A stretch of 64,000 nt of DNA, from positions 130,600,920 to 130,664,919 of the forward strand of contig CM043964.1 of NCBI GenBank assembly GCA_014529385.2, in the 5' to 3' direction. The DNA is from Adiantum capillus-veneris. Lineage: Eukaryota; Streptophyta; Polypodiopsida; Polypodiales; Pteridaceae. A program made the position numbers and the translations under genes. Below are positions 36,647 through 47,465 of the stretch, in pieces (positions within the stretch are counted from its first letter, which is position 1; the number at the start of each line of letters is the position of its first letter). The notes under the pieces were generated by a model. The model was not told the DNA's origin. It saw nothing but the letters and a program-made list of their open reading frames with translations, and made no database searches.

Positions 36647-37118
36647 AGCAGTGTGTTAGAGTAAAATGCAGCCTTCTCTCTCATCTTGGTCGACCCCTCT
36701 TGCTATTTGCACATGCTGGTCTCCCATTGGCTCCTGGAAAGCTTAAGCCAATCACAAATTAGAAGCATAGTTGATATTTGACAAGTGTCCCCCTTTTCCC
36801 TTTTGTGAGAGCTTTAGGTAATTAAATAATTCAATTAAACTCCCATTGGACCTCTTAGTCTTTTGGCCAATAGGAATCAGGCAAGCCATTGGGCTGCTGA
36901 ATGCTCATTCGACCCCTTGGTAGACTACCCAATAGTCTTCTAGGGAGCTTAATTTCTATTGGTTCTTTTATCAAGCATTTTTAAATTGATTAGACTAACT
37001 TTACTCTATCCTAATTCTCATTGGTCCACCTCTATGGCCATCCAATATGATTTGAGGGGAGATTTGGCCTAGGAGCCTGACGTGTCCAATATTCTCTTTG
37101 TGTAAAGGGGAAACCTTG

Positions 37119-37151
<33 letters not shown>
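37119..37151. repeat. (GT)n microsatellite in split LTR, second site
   Basis: Counterpart of 28217-28249. Confidence 0.93.
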
Positions 37152-37152
<1 letters not shown>

Positions 37153-37885
37153 CTCTCTCATCCCCTACTAAAAGGGATTGTCCCCTCCTTCCTAGGGATG
37201 TGGGAAGACTTTTTACTCTTCTCATGACCATCCAATTTTCCCTTTGCTTTGGCCATTGGATAAATGAGTTAATTTTGGAACCTTAGCCAATGAAAGTCTT
37301 AATGGAGATGAACCTTAGGTCTTTTAAGCAAATTTCTCTTTTGCAGACTGTCTCCCTTTGGATCCCTATTTTCCCTCCTAGCCTTACCAATATTCTAGCT
37401 TTTACTCCCCTGGTACTTCCCCATATTAAACGATTAGTTTAACATGAAAAAATCATTTGGGAGTATTACATATTAGTTTTTATGACAAGCCTTGTAATAG
37501 AGATCACAAGCAAAACTACTATAAACTAGCTAGAGCTAAAAGAGAAGTACTACAAGAACATAATCTATTGTCACTACAACACTCTACGCACTTTTCGACG
37601 CGCAACATTTCGACGCGGCGTACCTTTTCACGTGCATTTCGACAGACATAGCACGCGTTGATATACGCGTCGATATGTACGTGGCAATACACGTGGCAAT
37701 GTTTGTTGAAAAGCGCGTATTTCTATGCCTATTTTCACGCGTATATCGACGCGTATATCGACGGAAGAAAATTGGGAAAAAAAATCCCACCCGCGCACAG
37801 ACGGTCATTTTTCCCTGCGAGCGCGCGCACAGATCTAGCCCCTTCTTGGAAACCTACAGTGCAGGATTGTTCTCCTCTCCCCCCA

Positions 37886-37890
<5 letters not shown>

Positions 37891-37932
<42 letters not shown>
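37891..37932. repeat. (CT)n microsatellite in the CACTA leader
   Basis: About 20 CT units about 80-120 bp upstream of the putative start codon, a plausible 5' leader location. Confidence 0.95.
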
Positions 37933-37936
<4 letters not shown>

Positions 37937-38012
37937 TTAATTTCCTACACACAGACACATTTCTTTGTGCAACACTTTAGTATGGCAGACCAGTCGGCCA
38001 GATCCCGGTTCT

Positions 38013-39040
38013 ATGAGTGCGGATGCATTTATGGCCTTCGTCACACGGATGACGCCCTCTCAGATGGCACAGGCGTCTCAGTATTGGATAGCCAGAGGTA
38101 CGGGTACCACGCCTCCGGGCTTCATACCCGAGGGTCCGACGCCTATGGGTACGACGCTTGCGAGGTCTCCCGTCACGGTCGCTTCGACACCTAGGGGTAC
38201 GGCAGAGGCTGGTATGTCAGCATCGCCGCTTCACACGCGCACTCGTCGATCTCGGCGATCGTCAGGTGGAGGTGGTGGTTGCTATGGAGGAGGGTCACAG
38301 ATGCTTCGACCCCTCCTCGCTCACGACTCCCGTCCTATGCAGTCACACCTCTCGACACACCTCTTAGCACACCTCGGACACCTTGAGGGGCACACGATCC
38401 TAGTGCCTCCAAGGTCTATACTGTACGGCCAGATGGCCAGGTTGACATGGATAGTGTTGGGACTGAGATGAGAGAGCGGGTTCACTAGCTCGCGGAGGTG
38501 CAGTTTTTTAGCACCATCATGACGTCTTGGACTCATTAGGACCACAACAAAATCAATTATATAGTGGAGACCATCATGAGAGAGTATCGGCCTGCTGCGG
38601 GTTTAGCAGAGCTTCGGAGGAGGTGGATCACGAATGTTGTACGGGACACCGTAAAACATCCTCGAGATGCAGCTCGTCGGGCTTTTATGTAGGGCTCGCC
38701 GAAGCCTTCAAGAATCTCACACGAGTCGTGGCAGCAGATCAGGGAGGAGGAGGAGACAACGGACACGAGGTTCAGACAGCAGCGTCTCGCCGCGGAGGTA
38801 CGTAGGGAGACTAGGGACACATCTCATCTTGGCAGCGGAGGCTTCGACACCTTTCGCTATGAGTTTGTGAGTTTCCAATCCAATCCTAGTTATAGCGTTT
38901 TTTTTTCAAGAGCGATGAATCATGTATTCTTAATTACTTTGGTTTTTGTATAAACGCAGAATCTTGCAATGCATCGACCCCCGTCACACCAAGAGGAGAC
39001 AGATGGATATCAGAAAGGCATTATGATGTATTGAATGATC
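38013..39040 (+). pseudogene. CACTA-carried gene, degraded (possible ORF1 / transposase_24-like)
   Basis: From the ATG at 38013 (MSADAFMAFVTRM) the frame is open to a stop at 38471. A second readable stretch in another frame contains LAELRRRWITNVVRDTVKHP and, after a TAG, WQQIREEEETTDTRFRQQRL then LGSGGFDTFRYEF. A plausible intron follows: donor GTGAGT at about 38867 and acceptor ACGCAG at about 38960, giving exon start AATCTTGCAATGCAT. At least three TAG stops interrupt it. The basic-charged pattern ending in GS-x-x-F resembles accessory proteins of plant CACTA elements, but that assignment is tentative. Confidence 0.5.
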
Positions 39041-39309
39041 TTGCTGCCGCATGAGAGACTGTAGACTGAGAGGCCTTAGAGTCTCGCTGATCGATTAAGG
39101 GATATGTTTGATCGAAGCAAATAATATGTGCGAGTTGACTTAATTAATTAAGTATATGTGAAGTAATATCATACTAATTTTGTGACTTGTCCCTTCATGT
39201 GCAGGTTGTGACACGCGAGTCATCAGTGGTTTTTCTATATATGTTTTGTGAAACACAGACACATCTCTGTGTTTCTTTCTTGTATAGACATGCACATATA
39301 GGTGTTGAT

Positions 39310-39500
39310 CATGGTTTTGATTATAGTTATGATTATGGTTATGGTTGGTTTTTATCATGGTTTTGGATATGGTTATATATTGTTTTGGACAGGTATTGAT
39401 CATGGTTTTGGTTATGGTAATTATGCAGGAATGTAACGAACTTTATGGTTATGGTTATCGTTATAGTTTTGATCATGGTTATGGTTATGGTTTTAACGTT
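39310..39500. repeat. Degenerate GGTTATGGTT / GGTTTTGATTAT array
   Basis: A six-base-like TTATGG/TTTTGG/TTATGA pattern repeated over about 190 bp in the 3' part of the CACTA element. Confidence 0.75.
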
Positions 39501-39983
39501 ATGTTATGCACAAAGTTAGTTATGAAGTTCAATTTGTTTTTACTTTCATTTTTTCTATCAAGTTGTGTCTTAAATCTCATGTGAGATCCTACATGGATAT
39601 CATGTAGGAGACGTATATATGATTTTTTTAAAAAAGTTTATGTTAAAACGAAGGGAACTCTGTCGAAATTTTCGCGAGAGCACGGTTGATTTTGGTGCTG
39701 CTCGCTTTCTTGGGCAAAGGACAGACAGTCTGACTGTGGCTGTGTTCATCTTTTCACTGAGCACAGACCAGGCTGCTTGTTCTCTGTCCAAGAAAAAACA
39801 TTTATGATATGATCGTCGATATAAGCATCGATATAAGCGTCGAAATAAGCATCGAAAACTATAATTATCGACGTAGATATCGACGTGTATTTCGACTGTT
39901 TCATAAGGACGTGGATTTCGACGCAATTTTCAAGGTTGACGTCGAAATCTACATCGAAAGCACCTGTTTTTATTGTAGTGTGT

Positions 39984-40779
39984 TGAGCCAAGATTATAAT
40001 GTGTGACACCCTATAATTCAAAGACCATGCCCTTCTCAATGAATAAACTTTTTTTGTGCTGTGTGCACTTGACCATCTACTTCTCCTTATTGAATCTGTT
40101 CTCACAATCTTAAAGTCAACATGCGTCATGCTCTAAACTTAAATGTGCAAGTGATTTTATTATTTTAGCCAACGTTGACTTTTCCTCATTGCGGATTGGT
40201 AAGAACAATGTCACATGTTCTTGCGTAAGAACAATGTCACATGTTCTTGCGTATGCTAATCTTAGATATGTAATGGGTACTTAGGTGAGTAATTTGTAAA
40301 ATGTTCAAATTATACCATAGAAGAGTCTACAACCTTGTGTCTCTACCATTTACCTCAACAACCCCTCTGCATTGCACAAGATTAAGATTGACATCAAACA
40401 CTTAGCTTTTACTTTAGTCCCTTTAAACAAAGGTATCTCCTTGGATTCCCTCAAAACTAATGAATCCAAAATTGGGAGGACTTGCTCACTTTTGCATTTT
40501 CTTAATCTCAAGTGTGGAAATCCTTGAAAAATGGCCCAAATTGGTTCCCGAATTGGTAATGGAGGTTTCTTTTGCCATGCCAACTCATTTTTCAAAATAC
40601 ATACCATAAGGCAAAGAGTATATTAGCTTTATGCACATCAAACTCCTTTTTTACTTGCAATGTATCACCACAAGTTGCTAAAAATGAGTTATACTTGCAA
40701 TGTGGTACCTACCCCGTATGTGACATTGAAGTTAATTTTTGCACAAGACTTGGGAATCAAATCCACAACCTCATGCTTT
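39984..40779. other. Spacer, no gene assigned
   Basis: It contains a short direct duplication of ACAATGTCACATGTTCTTGCG at about 40207-40250. One minus-strand frame of 85 codons (40607-40350) has no recognisable domain. Confidence 0.55.
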
Positions 40780-41052
40780 CACAAGAAGTTTTGGACAAAT
40801 TCTCACAATAATTCCCACATTGTGACTTACCTCAACATCATGAGCTTTTGTGAGGGAGGCATCGCGTACCTAGCTAGGTACGATTGGGGGCAGGGGACCG
40901 CCGGCCCGGTGGGGGGGTCGGGGGTCCCCTGTCTCGTACCTAGCTAGGTATGCGATGCCTCTCGAGCAGAAGCTCATAATGTTATGCATTGTATGAAAAC
41001 ATTGAAAAAGACTCCGTTTTCCTACATGAAAAAATTTCTAAATCTTCTTGTG
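40780..41052. mobile_element. Short inverted-repeat (MITE-like) element, copy 1, with a GC-rich palindrome
   Basis: Ends are CACAAGAAG and CTTCTTGTG, flanked by TTT on both sides (a possible 3 bp duplication). Nested inside is a 150 bp palindrome (40834-40983) whose arms share CATACCTAGCTAGGTACGAT-type sequence and whose loop is almost pure G/C. It has no coding capacity. The CAC...GTG ends and 3 bp target suggest a CACTA derivative, which is an inference. Confidence 0.75.
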
Positions 41053-41592
41053 TTTGGCCTCAACCTCGAATTCAAGAGCATGATGCCCTAATCCACCTAG
41101 TGTTTCTCTAATTTAAGCTCCCTAAACTAGCCCTCACATAATGTTTTTCCAAGCACTCCCACTGTGGCATGGTTCAAATTTTAGGTAGGTAGTGTCGTTT
41201 TCAAACAAGGAATAATGGGCTACTCCCATGAATAACTACCATTAAACTATGAGGTCATTAAGAGTTACAAACTTTTTGGAAAGACTTATGGAAAAGGTGG
41301 ATTTAAATGAAGAACATGATGGCAAGCTGAGGATTGTTAAGCCACTATCCTACACTTCCATTGGGTTCTTGCAAGCTTTCTCACTTAAAGAAGTCAATAA
41401 AGTTTTTCTATGGTGACACTTCAAGATCAAACATCTCTAATTTCTTCTACTCACAATGTCTCATTCATACCATGCATGCCTCTTGGAGGATCATGGGTGT
41501 CATTTAATCTTAAGGATTTCCCCTTGACAACACATGACAACTGTATGAGCACATACCCATCAAAAACATATGTCTATACCAATAATAAAGAC

Positions 41593-41871
41593 CACAAGAA
41601 GTTTTGGACAAATTCTCACAATATTTCCCACATTGTGACTTACCTCAACATCGCGAGCTTCTGTGAAGGAGGCGCTGCATACCTAGCTAGGTACGATTGG
41701 GGCAGGGGACCGCCGGCCCGGTGGGGGGGCCGGGGGTCCCCCTCCCCCCAATCGTACCTAGCTAGGTATGCGGTGCCTCTCGAGCAGAAGCTCATGATGT
41801 TATGCATTGTCTAAAAAACACTGAGAAAGACTCCGTTTTCCTACATGAGAAAATTTCTAAATCTTCTTGTG
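41593..41871. mobile_element. Short inverted-repeat (MITE-like) element, copy 2
   Basis: Same CACAAGAAG/CTTCTTGTG ends and the same internal design as copy 1, about 279 bp. Its palindrome (41647-41801) is better preserved, with arms of roughly 50 bases. The flanking triplets GAC and AAC are not identical, so the target duplication is imperfect or absent. Confidence 0.75.
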
Positions 41872-42504
41872 AACGAACAAAACCAAAAATTTCTTGGGTT
41901 TTTACACTCAAAATATATCATTCTTCAAGATGTCCTCTCGAAGACTATGCTAAACATAACTTTTGTATGCAACAAACATGTGGAGGGTAACTCAAAAAGT
42001 CTTTGGTTTTATCATTTCTTTGTGATATAGATAGGTTTTCTAAAGAAATCGAGTTAATGATGTCTGCAATTGACCGATAAAAGTTCATGAAAAACTAAAG
42101 AATACAAATAAATAAATTATCTCAAGGAGAACATGCATACCTAATCTTTATAAGTACTCTCCATCTCCAAAGAGTACTTCAGATCTCTTCAAATGTGATA
42201 AAAATGTCAAGTTTGTGTGAGCATTTTGTGTTGACATGCATAAGGGAGAGGATTGTGACAATGCCATTTTGAAGGGCCATTCAATGACTCTTTCTTGGGA
42301 CTAGGGTTCAAGGGAGACAACGCTATCCCTCCCTTTGACAAGTAAAGGAAACCCTAATCCCATATGTTGATAGTGGCAATGGAGGTCATCTTTGTTCACC
42401 TTGTCAGTATGACCCTTTTGTTCATGATGGTGTACGGCAATGACTGCGGGATTCACATGCAACTTTCACCTTTCAATGCTGGCCTTGAATGCATCCTAGT
42501 CTGC
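41872..42504. other. 3' flank of the chitinase-like gene, nothing else seen
   Basis: AT-rich non-coding sequence. I could not identify a confident poly(A) signal for the minus-strand gene. Confidence 0.5.
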
Positions 42505-44218
42505 TTAACCTCTCGTTTCTTTCTGTGATGTTTTTCTGGTACAGCTAGTCGTGTTTGCAAGAAGCAGCCCCTGAGCTTTGATTTCATGCTTGAACTTGGA
42601 GGGAGCGGAAGTATCTGCTGCCCACACAAACATGCCATTCAAGGATACTTGTCCACTGCATTGCATTTCTGAGTATGCTAGGAATGTGTTTGCAGGCGTA
42701 ATTCCAGTGATGCTCGTTTGCGTAAACGCATCGGTGTCAGTGCTATAGCTCGCAAGAATGTTGCCATTCTTGTATACTGCCGCTGCCGCTTTGTAGTAAT
42801 CAACCAACTCTTGGATGCTACTGTTGGTGGGATATACATAGAATTGAAAATTGACGTATTCGAAGAGGTGACTATAACTCTGCCAGAGCTGCAGATACTG
42901 GCTCTCCACTTCAGGAAAAGGTGCAATGGATGCGACCTTGATGGTTCCAGAGTGCTTAAGGTGGGCAACAAGCTCACCAATACACCATGCGAAAAGGGCC
43001 GGGCTTCCCTTGAAATGCTCATAATCAATGTCGATGCCATCGAGGTCATACTTGCGTACAAGGGACGTGAGAGACCTGCACGCATTTCCAAGCCATGAAG
43101 GAGGGGTTTGAGGGCTGAAAAATACCTGTTGTGGTGCAGGAATTGTCATGTTTTTTGTGGACTCATTTTGAGGAGCAGATATACTGTCTCCCCCAAGGGT
43201 CACCATCATCTTCACATTCTTGTGCTTGGCTTTGAAGGCCCTGATGGTTTCAGGTGATAGAGTCTTTTGGTTCCAGTATGGCAAAAATTTTCCATTGGTG
43301 GAATTGAAAACGCCATCGCCGTCAACATCGTCAGCGTCGATGGCGAAGGAGAGGATGAAGTGGACCTCTATATCCTTGTTATTGACCAGACTAGAGGGCA
43401 AGTTATCCAGCTGCAAATCGATGTCGGTATTGAATCCTATATAGTGGCGGAAAACCTTGGGGGTTCCATGGCCATTCATGTCAGCTGCATCAGGTAGAGA
43501 GAGCTCTTCAATTATGCAAGCAACCATATTCTCTCCACAGTGTTAGGGCAATATCATTTTTTGAACATACACCATTCTTTTCTGCTGATTTTTCCAAAAG
43601 GAGATTTGAAAATTTCACCTAAGTTTTATGCTTTTTTTTTTTGTCAAAATCTAGGTGGGATTTTTCCTCTTCCTCTTGCTCTCTGCTGGCATTTTTAAAT
43701 TTTAAAGCCACACGGTCGTAACCTGACAAACATTTATTCTCGACAAGCTGCCCGCAAATATCATTCTTTAAACATACACCATTCTTTTCTGCTGATTTTT
43801 TCCAACAGGAGACTTGAAAAATTAAGCTAAAGTTTATGCTATTTCTGTCAAAATCAAGGCGGGATTTTTCCTCTTCCTTTTGCTCTAAACTGAATCTTAA
43901 AGCCGCACGGTCATAAGCTGAAACATGCTGCAAACAATGATTCTCGACAAGCTACCCTTTCAAGAAATTAGGCAAGGCAGCACATGAAGGAGGCAACACA
44001 GGAATACCTTCTGTGCAAAGGCAAAAGGTATTCCAATGATCATGTAGACCATCACAATCCAAAAAGCAGATATGCATAATGAACGAGAGACATGGCCTGC
44101 ACTAATACACACACTAATTAACAAGAGAATGTGGAGTAACATTACCTGCATCTGCAATTCTGAAGAGGTGAGCTGATGCTGCGAGCAAAAATATGCAAGC
44201 AGTCACAAAGCGTGCCAT
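42505..44218 (-). CDS. Secreted GH18 chitinase-like protein, two exons (350 aa)
   Basis: Exon 1 is 44218-44146 and exon 2 is 43484-42505. The intron (44145-43485) has GT (GCAG|GTAATG) and AG (GATGCAG|CTGAC) borders and joins in phase 1. Exon 1 encodes a signal peptide (MARFVTACIFLLAASAHLFR). The mature protein is a GH18 barrel: MVTLGGDS (about 118-125) is the SxGG-type strand, DGIDIDYE (173-180) is the DxxDxDxE catalytic motif with E180 as acid, FQFYVYP (237-243) is the YxxY-like strand and W312 lies in the last strand. All key residues are present, and 350 aa suits the family. It most resembles plant 'chitinase 2-like' proteins acting in the secretory pathway or cell wall; substrate is inferred. 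This is the one apparently intact host gene here. Confidence 0.88.
43561..43960. repeat. Tandem duplication inside the chitinase-like gene intron (207 bp offset)
   Basis: AACATACACCATTCTTTTCT occurs at 43564 and again at 43771, and similarity continues through GGGATTTTTCCTCTTCC and the CACGGTCATAAGC block. The copies are clearly diverged. Confidence 0.85.
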
Positions 44219-44286
44219 AGCTAGACCAACGCAGGCTCTATCCACGTTGAGGAGACAGGGTTTGCAGGCACATGCACCCCCAGCCT

Positions 44287-44301
44287 CATATATATATATA
44301 T
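44287..44301 (-). promoter_or_regulatory. Probable TATA box of the chitinase-like gene
   Basis: A run of alternating TA, read TATATATATATAT on the minus strand, lies about 70-85 bases upstream of the start codon, a normal plant TATA position. A GA-rich tract at 44374-44394 lies further upstream. Confidence 0.6.
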
Positions 44302-44373
44302 GCATTACGTGAACGGCTGCTGCCGGCCAACGGGCAAACCAAGACGGCAATTTATTAATGTGTGCGCGCGCGT

Positions 44374-44394
44374 GAGAGAGAGAGAGAGAGAGAG
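44374..44394. repeat. (GA)n microsatellite
   Basis: About ten AG units upstream of the chitinase-like gene. Confidence 0.9.
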
Positions 44395-44925
44395 AAGCCT
44401 TGAACACATCACCTATTCTTCATAGATGATATGAGGATACCAATCTGCTAAGCCCCTTTTCTTTCCTTAATTTTATATCGACACCCAGAAGGCCCACACA
44501 GGAAGGTGCTTATCCCTTCTATATACTAGTACGGCCGGCCGCCTTCTGCGGTCCCTCTCTCTTTCTCTCTCCCTCTTTATCACGTGCATAGGGGCTTCTT
44601 TCAGTTTTGAAGTTTAGCTTTCATGCCGCAAATTTTGACACGTGTAAAGGGCTCTCCCTTCCGCCATATTATGTTAGTTTAGATTAGCCATGTTACATGG
44701 ACGGGCAAGGACCGCGTACCATCGGGCAAGAGCCACGCGTAGGCATCACCATGGCCACCTAATTGATGCACCATGTGCTAGGAACAACGGAGAGAACTCG
44801 TAGCAACCAGATAGAAACCTCCTCCTCGGTGATCCAGTCCAAGAGGAGGATGCACTCGAGTGTCCAAGGGCAAGAGCCCTAGCAATGTGAACACCAAATG
44901 AGCTCAAGGTGTCCCTCTAGAGTGT

Positions 44926-45006
44926 GACCCAACGGGGCATTGAACCCACAATCCATAAGTTGAGAGGCCAAAGCCTTCTTACCGTTAGACCAACCCTTTG
45001 GGGACA
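44926..45006 (-). repeat. tRNA-derived SINE head (approximate boundaries)
   Basis: On the minus strand the order is GGTTGGTCTAACGGTAAG (A-box like), CTTTGGCCTCTCAACTTATG (anticodon-arm like) and GTGGGTTCAATGCCCC (B-box like), spaced as in a tRNA. A likely acceptor pairing CCCAAAG/CGTTGGG is almost complete. The body should continue leftwards to about 44690, but I see no clear tail or target duplication, so only the head is annotated. It is not a functional tRNA: the D-arm spacing is irregular. Confidence 0.6.
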
Positions 45007-47465
45007 CTTTTCTTTCCTGATTTAGACACACCCATACAAGAAAGAAAGACCGTTCCACATGGGTATAATCACGATTAAAGTTCATCATAAAGCTAAGCAA
45101 GACAAAAAGGTATTGGTAGAAACAAAGCTAAAATGAGGAGCCGTAGATGCTGGTAACACGGCAACCACAACAAGTCTGTACATTTTTGTTCATTTTTATC
45201 CCATCTTTTGTTAGCCTTCAATCATTTGTGTAATTTTTGGGTTGTAGAATGTGTAGCAAACAGGACCTTGCCAAGTGTGATGCTCTTATGAGGACGCACA
45301 AAGAGCTTTTTAACATTTGCTCTTGTTAACTTCAGTGCAACGGGTGTGCCTATTGTACTCAGATTCTGAGAGTGGTCTCTCTGAGCAGTTGTATTGTCCT
45401 GCTTCTTTCTCAATATAACAAAGAAATACTACTAGTGGCATCTACCTTAGGGGCAAACACATCTTCAAGAAGAACTCCGCCTCTCTTGTGTAAGGTATTT
45501 GCAATTTAAGTATTAATTGAAGTCTATGCAATCATCTACCACTTGTCAAGACCATCGCGGACATTGAAGACGAGCTAGAACATGAAGACAGGGCAACAAA
45601 ACCATTTGACATGGTGAACAAACCATGCAAGAAACTTCACAAATACCTATCTCCATGCAAACAACTTCACAAAGGGCATCTTCACAAGATATGGAGGCGA
45701 GGCAACAATTGAGCAAGTGAAAGAGAATGAATAGCCCAAGAGTCCTCCAAACTAAGGTAGTTGGGCAACGATCAAGACCTTGAGGAAGCACACTTGTGAG
45801 CAAACAACCATACAGGCTTGACAATACGAGCTTGATAGGCACTTCTACCCAAACCAGCAACCAAAATATGTAACCTTGACACATCCAACTCCTAATAGAA
45901 ATGGATTTTTTGTAAATCACAAGGACACAAATAACATGCATATTTGTTACCGTCTTTTTCTTAGAATGTGGATGATACTCAACAATGCAATCTCATGCGA
46001 TTAATGTCTAGCTTCATTCAACAGCAAGTATGAAAAACCCCACCATAGTAGTATGTAACGTCGATTACAATGGTGGGACCATGGAGCATAGATGACATGC
46101 GTGGGTAGCTTATGTAGAGCAAATCGCAGGTGATAAAGCTTGGGGGTGGAGTTGATAGCTAAGACCAAGAGGCCATACAGGATGTCACTTTTGGTCTTTT
46201 GGGTTGCACTGAAGGCAATGTATGCATAGACTTTATAAGTCAATTGGGCACTACCTTGCTTGAGATATGCAAGGTTGACACCGATCTTTGGTTGATGTTG
46301 ATGCATTAGCATTTTGGCTTATGGTCAAGTTGATGCCCTTATGCACTCTTTCATGAGGTTTATTCCATAGCTTGGGCTCTCACATGTGAGAGCGATTTAT
46401 GGTGGTCAACATTTTAGCTCATTACCATGTGAGAGCGGTTTAGGGTAGTAAGAGATTTAGCTCATCAACAAATGATGCTACTTTCATTGATGCATCCATG
46501 ATTAGTTATGTTTTGTTTATGTCTTTGCATGACTGCCAATTGTGTCACCCTATGACAATGAGTGAATACCGTATCCGAGGATTGAGTGTGAGCCTAATGT
46601 ATTTTTTGACAATTCATCATCTCTTTTGAGCTACTTTGCGCATGATGCTTTCTGTTGACTTTGGTTTGTTATGTTATAGTTGTATGCTATCTCACATGTT
46701 TACAAGTTTCTGCATCTTTAGATGCTAGTTTTCTGACGCGACCTCTAAGTGGATGGAGACATAACCGTACAAGCAATTGCAGCAAGAGATAATAAATTGC
46801 TAATAGTTTTCTGATGAGAGTTCTTTGACTTAAAACTAGTTTTAAAAGAGTCGCTTTCTTTACTTTGGCACGTGTTTGCATGCAAAGCCTGCTAGGGTTA
46901 GCAATTTATTATCTCTTTTAAACCTTGTATCGATGAGACTTCTGTGGATACTACCTTTGTGCCTTCTTGGTGTTGACATATTGGCATTTGTAGACAATTT
47001 AGTATAGGGACATGGAGGACTTTGGTGTGTGTGTGTATATGTGTGTGTATCATAATGCACCTTTTTTGAGGGCCATGGTGAGGCATTTTGAAGCCGAGTG
47101 TGGAAAGCTTTTATACCCATACAAGGTGGATTCTGATTTCTAGAAACCCAGGCTTTCGCAGTCTTACCCTAGATTATTGGCTTTTCTTGTTGGTCCAAGC
47201 TTGCCAGTGTTTTGACTCAGTTAGAGATTCTATTCATACCCACTTTCTGATACATTGTGGACCTCTTACCTTTTTACCGCTCTCCTTTTTCTTTACTTAT
47301 ATGCCAAATTATTGCCAAAAAACTTTGTATGAATTTTGTCATATTCTTGCCAAAGTTCATCTATTTGACTTATGCATATTCTATTGTATTTTTTTGATGG
47401 TCAACATTCTCACACATTTGTGTTAAAACTTTGCCAAATTTTCCTCATGATCTAGTGTGCCTAAA
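45007..47465. other. Spacer, no gene seen
   Basis: Frames are short. The two longer minus-strand ones (45941-45546 and 46312-46001) show no domain and are rich in Leu/Cys by composition. A short duplicated CTCACATGTGAGAGCG / CCATGTGAGAGCGGTTTA pair lies at about 46380-46440. TGTGTGTGTGTATATGTGTG occurs at 47022. Confidence 0.55.

Larger units (their letters stand above)
27041..37487 (-). mobile_element. Second Ty3/Gypsy chromovirus, minus strand, decayed, with a solo LTR nested in its LTR
   Basis: Terminal repeats at 27041-28628 and 34330-37487 (the latter split) are bounded by a perfect AGCCT duplication (27036-27040 and 37488-37492). Read on the minus strand: LTR, initiator-Met type primer site (34328-34317), gag with knuckle, protease, RT, RNase H, integrase, chromodomain, polypurine tract, LTR. 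Many stops and frameshifts are present throughout. It is a different family from the element at 8065: the LTRs are unrelated and about 1.6 kb long. Confidence 0.94.
34330..37487 (-). repeat. 5' LTR of the second chromovirus, split by a solo LTR
   Basis: LTR sequence at 34330-34443 continues at 36051-37487. The left LTR is continuous across the same point (GAGAAAGCA then ACATAC). The intervening 34444-36045 is a separate LTR, plus one copy of its AAGCA target site. Confidence 0.93.
37572..39980 (+). mobile_element. CACTA (CMC/EnSpm) DNA transposon, 2.4 kb, non-autonomous
   Basis: It starts CACTACAACACTC and ends TTTTTATTGTAGTG, so the ends are the inverted CACTACAA/TTGTAGTG typical of this superfamily. 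The 3 bp target duplication TGT flanks it (37569-37571 and 39981-39983). Both subterminal regions are packed with TTTCGACG / CGTCGA motifs in both orientations (37595-37770 and 39810-39960), as expected for transposase-binding arrays. Only a short damaged ORF1-like gene lies inside and no TNP2 transposase, so it depends on an autonomous partner. Confidence 0.93.

Noticed and set aside
37658-38194. 178-codon frame beginning near the CACTA left end
   Set aside because: It runs through the subterminal repeats and the CT microsatellite. The overlapping frame starting MSADAFMAFV is more protein-like.
44114-44407. 97-codon minus-strand frame reading through the first intron of the chitinase-like gene
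   Set aside because: Its upstream part lies across the TATA box, and its end reads into the intron. The signal-peptide start at 44218 and the GT donor give a coherent gene.
44926-45006. Functional tRNA gene
   Set aside because: The A- and B-box like parts are present, but D-arm spacing and acceptor pairing are imperfect. A SINE head is more likely.
45546-46312. Two Leu/Cys-rich minus-strand frames
   Set aside because: Composition alone explains them. No motif or gene context was seen.
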